A stretch of 64,000 nucleotides of DNA. Source: Macrotrachela quadricornifera (taxonomy: Eukaryota; Rotifera; Eurotatoria; Philodinida; Philodinidae). Each line of letters starts with the position of its first letter. Position 1 is the first letter of the stretch. The position numbers and the translations under genes were made by a program. The stretch is from assembly GCA_022393335.1 (NCBI GenBank), contig JAJEKB010021383.1:1711868-1775867 (forward strand), written 5' to 3'. Shown here piece after piece: positions 60,288 to 64,000 of this stretch. The notes beneath the pieces are model-generated. The model saw only the letters and a program-made list of their open reading frames with translations, ran no database searches and had not been told where the DNA came from.

Positions 60288-61465
60288 TTAGATCAAAATC
60301 AATGTGAGCACTTAGAATATTTCATTAATTATAAAGTTATATGATTGTTTTCTAGATTTATATTTATTTGATAGTTGTACCATCATTTCTTACTCACAAA
60401 TTTATAATTAGCTTAGATTATTTTGAATTCATCTTTATTCGATTTTTTCAATGAAATTCAGTTGCTCAACTTATATAAAATTTAATAAAGAATCCTTATT
60501 GATCCCTATTCTTCGCATGGATTTAATGTTACAGAACAATTAACAAATTTTACAAATATTTTTAAGAGAAGTTCTATTTGATTTTGTATTATTTTTTATA
60601 AAGAGCATACCATACATAATTTCAATTGAAAAACCAACTTGAATATATCTTCATTTAGTCTCGAATAATGTCATTGTTTTGCTTTCTCTTTTTATATACA
60701 GATATTTTCTCAGTTTTTTATGAATATCTGTTGACAAAGTCATTCTATTTATCATTATTATGGTTATGTATTTTCTTTAAGGTGAATGGATCAATAAATT
60801 TTAGTAAAAATATTATTATACGTGCAATAATCGGATGTGTGGCTTTTTTATTTTGAAAAATATTGATTCTCTAATACTTCAGGAGAATCGAAATATTGAA
60901 GACCTTGTCAAAACCTTTGGATTTTAGGATATTACGAAATTTTGTAGGAACAAAAATTGAAAGAAAAAAAACACCAACCCCCAATTTGGGTGAAGTAATT
61001 ATAAAATAACTTTCAGTCTGATCGACCCAACTGTTTCGAAGAAGAAGGGGAAAACTTGGTTTTCATGCTCCAAATCGTACTTTGAAAAACATGCAAAACC
61101 CTAAAAGGAAAGTTTTCTCATTTTCTCATGTATAATTTTTTTTTCATGTTGAACCATTGTAGGTTATGCTTTCTCGCGCATAATAAGAACTATTTTAGAA
61201 GAATATTTGCTTAATCCAATAATAGAAAACGAGATTTCGCATTTTCAGGAGCTTACCACCTTTTGATAGTTATTAGTTTTATAGTCTGACTAGAGCACAT
61301 CTAGATACACATTTAAAAATCAAAATCAAAAGACAAACTTTTTAGCTCGGGAAAAGAAGGGATCTCAATACTACAACTAATTTAGATTGATTTATTATAT
61401 TGTATCTCATTTTTATAACGAGTATTTTAGGTAAAATGAGCCTAACTTGTTTAATTTTCATTCAA
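60288..61465. other. intergenic, no gene recognised
   Basis: AT-rich. The 62-aa ORF at 60668-60856 (+) is a run of hydrophobic AT-rich codons. 60960-61330 is slightly more mixed in composition but no repeat partner is seen here. Confidence 0.45.
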
Positions 61466-62550
61466 TCAGATTAAATTTGTTTTTAAAAAAATTCTCGTCT
61501 TAAGATCCACAAAAACTATTGTTTTATTGATGTAAATAATTTCCATCATTTTGATACATGCGATAGAATCGACTGGTCCAACTAGTGCAACTTTCAACAA
61601 TAACTGATTCACGAATTTTTTTTTCATTGACAATTTTAATTGTTGGATCAGTATTGTCCTCGATCGGATTTTATTCCAGTCGATGACGTTGATAAATTCA
61701 TCCCAAATGGAATAGTCCAGAGGATTTAAATCTGGACTATTCGGAGATCAATGATCCTTGCCAATAAATGATAGAAACTTGTTCCGACACCATTCTTGTG
61801 TTAGATGGTGTTGGTGCGGCATTGCACCATCTTCCTGAAAGGTCCAGTCGTCAACAAAAACTTTATTCCTGTATTTTAAGGCCACAGGAAGTACTTTTTT
61901 GATGTAACAATTATGATCGACAGTTCTTTCATCCAAGATCACCAAGAGTGTAATACCCTTGGAACAGACACCCAGCTACATCATTACTTTTCGTGGAAAC
62001 TTTCATTTCTGCTTGATGTCACTTTTCTCATGGGCATCAGCACGATTTACTGTCCAGACTCGATCATTTCGATCATTATAGGCGTCAACAATGTCAAAAA
62101 TTTTCTCGTCAGAAGAGAGAATCCTCAAAGTGACTTCTTTTTGAAAGTTTGTTCGAACCCAGTTTGCAAACTGTTTTCATTTGATCTTTTCATCATTGGA
62201 AAGGGATGGTTCGATTACATTCTTATAGGATTTCAGCCCTAAATCGATTTTTAATATTCACCAAGTACTTTTTGCAGAAATATCAATCTCCATCAAAAGC
62301 TTTCGAGCTGATACCTTTTTTACCGGCACAAACGGTTTTTCACCGTTTGGATGTTCTCCTTAGTCCCAATTGTACGTGAATCGGCACATATACCTGTTAA
62401 CTGGATAGATCCATACCGACGAATCCTCTAGCACCATTTTTTGATTGCTGATAAACTAATGCCACCATTTAAATCACGATGAATTTCTGTTGAAGTGTTA
62501 CCTTTTTGGTACTGTGACAAAATAATGTTTTGCCGGTCTTTACCTTTCAT
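61466..62550 (-). pseudogene. mariner-superfamily transposase, DD37D type, dead
   Basis: From ATG 62550 the frame shows an N-terminal helix-turn-helix region (MKGKDRQNIILSQYQKGNTS) interrupted by a stop after KKWC and by further stops and shifts. The catalytic core is recognisable: SSDEKIFDI (first Asp), TFQEDGAMPH (second Asp), NSPDLNPLDYSIW (third Asp). There are 37 residues between the second and third Asp, counting a TGA where the family has Trp (WPPNSPDLNP). Such transposases cut and paste at TA sites. The copy cannot code for a full protein. Terminal repeats were looked for near 61400-61440 and 62660-62720; an AAATGAG(C/T)CT match is there but the ends are not fixed. Confidence 0.85.
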
Positions 62551-62953
62551 TTCTTAAAAAAAATTGATGAGCTACGAATTGAGATTTTAAAGTGATAGAT
62601 TGGTAGAGCTTGCGATGGCATGTTTTCTAAAAAAAAAATTAGTCCAATCGGATAGAACTCAGAAACGATATCACTAAAATACTAAGAGACTCATTTCATC
62701 TGAAACATTCGTTAGTTTATTGAAAGCATATATATCGAATCAATTTCATTTTCATAAATTTTATTACGAAACTAAAAGAAGTAATATTTATTAAGATTGT
62801 TGTTAACAAAATACGCTTATAATCAACAAAGAAATCAAGAATTTGGATTTGTTGTATTCTTAAATCTAAGTAATTTATTTTTTTCATTCATATACAAAAA
62901 TACGTTACATGCAAGCGATTTTTAGTAATAAAATAAATAAGAAATATTGTCAT
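62551..62953. other. short intergenic stretch; 3' flank of the TPR gene
   Basis: AT-rich. TTTATT at 62874-62879 is a minus-strand AATAAA 75 nt after the TPR gene stop. Confidence 0.55.
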
Positions 62954-64000
62954 TTAAATTGATTGTATTTTCATACGTATCCGTTCGAGATAATTTTGAA
63001 ATAATAATAAATTCGGATGATTTGGTTCAAGAGTTTGACTAGCAATATTAACAGCATATTCTTCATGTTCTAAAGCTGATTTATAATCTTCTAGATATAC
63101 AAATGCAGTTGCTATACTATTATGAATAGTAGCAATATCAGGATGAATAGATGGAAGAGATTTTTCAAGAATTTCTAATGCTTTTTTATAATAATCTAAT
63201 GCATTTAAATATTGTTTCATTGATTGATGAGTAGTACCTATATTATTATAAATAGCAACTAAATCAGGATGATTAGAAGAAAGAGTTTTTTGTTGAATAT
63301 CTAATGTTTGTTTATAGTATTCCAATGCCATTGAATAATTTTTCATTGATTGATAAATAACACCAATATTATTATATGTAATAATTAATGTTGGATGATA
63401 AGATGGAAATGATTTTTTTTTAATATCAAGAGATTTTTTATATAATATAAGAGCTTTTGAATAATTTCCTAATTTTCTTTGAATATCTGCAAGATTATTA
63501 TAAGTAACAGCTAATGATGGATGATTTTGACGAAGAGATTTTTCTTGTAATTTAAGTGTTTTTTGATAATATTCAAATGCAATTGTATGTTCACCCATTA
63601 ATTGATAAACATGTCCAATATTATTATAAGATGTTCCAAGTGATGGATGATTAATCGGAAGTGTTTTTTGTCGTATTTTAATTGCTTTTTGATAGAATGA
63701 AAGTGCAATTGAATATTGTCCCATAGCTTGATGTACAACACCAATATTATTATATGTTGTAGCTATTTCTGGATGATTATTAGTAAAAACATTTTCTTGA
63801 ATTTTAAGTGCTTTTTCATAAGAAATAAGTGCTTGAGAATAATCTCCTATTTGTTGATTTATATCACCAATATTATTATAAGTAAATGTTAATGATGGAT
63901 GATTAGATGGAAATGTTTTTAATTTAATATCTAATGATTTTTGTAAATATGAAAGTGCTAATGAATAATTTCCTAATTCACGATAAATAAGACCAATATT
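62954..64000 (-). CDS. kinesin-light-chain-type TPR-array protein, 5' end outside window
   Basis: One open frame of 348 codons before the stop, continuing past the right edge. It contains eight or more 42-residue TPR units of the kinesin light chain type, each of the form NHPxxxxxYNNIGxxxxxxGxYxxAL followed by YxKAL, for example NHPSLAVTYNNLADIQRKLG and NHPDLVAIYNNIGTTHQSMK. The last units degenerate, and the C-terminus is ERIRMKIQSI. These arrays form a superhelical peptide-binding surface. In bdelloid genomes such arrays are often attached to an N-terminal ADP-ribosyltransferase or similar domain; here the N-terminus is not visible. An ATG at 63724 is internal and not the start. Unit-to-unit DNA similarity is high, so repeat number may vary between alleles. 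Confidence 0.93.
   Translation of the reverse strand, partial: NIGLIYRELGNYSLALSYLQKSLDIKLKTFPSNHPSLTFTYNNIGDINQQIGDYSQALISYEKALKIQENVFTNNHPEIATTYNNIGVVHQAMGQYSIALSFYQKAIKIRQKTLPINHPSLGTSYNNIGHVYQLMGEHTIAFEYYQKTLKLQEKSLRQNHPSLAVTYNNLADIQRKLGNYSKALILYKKSLDIKKKSFPSYHPTLIITYNNIGVIYQSMKNYSMALEYYKQTLDIQQKTLSSNHPDLVAIYNNIGTTHQSMKQYLNALDYYKKALEILEKSLPSIHPDIATIHNSIATAFVYLEDYKSALEHEEYAVNIASQTLEPNHPNLLLFQNYLERIRMKIQSI

Noticed and set aside
1..64000. CRISPR arrays, operons, bacterial promoters or phage genes
   Set aside because: No regular spaced direct repeats; spliceosomal introns and AATAAA signals show a eukaryotic nuclear sequence.

Overview
The window looks like nuclear DNA of a small invertebrate, most likely a bdelloid rotifer (Adineta/Rotaria type). 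The DNA is strongly AT-rich. Genes are split by GT-AG introns, several only 48-60 nt long, and carry AATAAA signals 3' of the stop. The gene mix fits: kinesin-light-chain-type TPR repeats, an NHL-propeller membrane protein and a SPRY-like protein sit beside genes of bacterial or fungal character. These are two sorbosone-dehydrogenase-like proteins, a haloalkane dehalogenase and a non-ribosomal-peptide-synthetase-like protein. The species call is inference; no database was searched.

Layout. 1-714 (-): SPRY-like gene running off the left edge. 4314-9806 (+): 15-exon single-pass membrane protein with a Thr-rich stalk built from tiny phase-1 exons and a six-blade NHL propeller. 11004-12386 and 16589-17971 (+): duplicated secreted sorbosone dehydrogenase-like genes, nearly identical in the CDS but diverged outside it. 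19212-19763 (+): small two-exon gene of unknown function. 21.5-25 kb: mostly non-coding, with a dispersed repeat and two hAT-like miniature elements. 26614-28298 (+): two-exon haloalkane dehalogenase. 31086-43627 (-): seven-exon A-T-C NRPS-like gene (1120 aa) whose four long introns carry at least three non-autonomous transposons. 46.4-48.3 kb: a TTAA-flanked long-TIR element and a foldback element. 51257-51664 (+): dead MORN-repeat gene. 52.8-60.3 kb: a duplicated segment carrying a pair of tiny related proteins. 61466-62550 (-): dead mariner-superfamily (DD37D) transposase. 62954-64000 (-): TPR-array protein running off the right edge.

Gene density is low, transposon relics are frequent and several genes look foreign. 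This matches the accessory, often subtelomeric, regions described for bdelloid genomes. The foreign-looking genes do not form an operon: each has its own promoter region, and none overlaps another. The most unusual items are the A-T-C NRPS with a non-standard substrate pocket, the microexon-coded Thr stalk, the gene-converted dehydrogenase pair in which one copy has lost a conserved His, and the duplicated segment whose non-coding part is better conserved than its small ORF.
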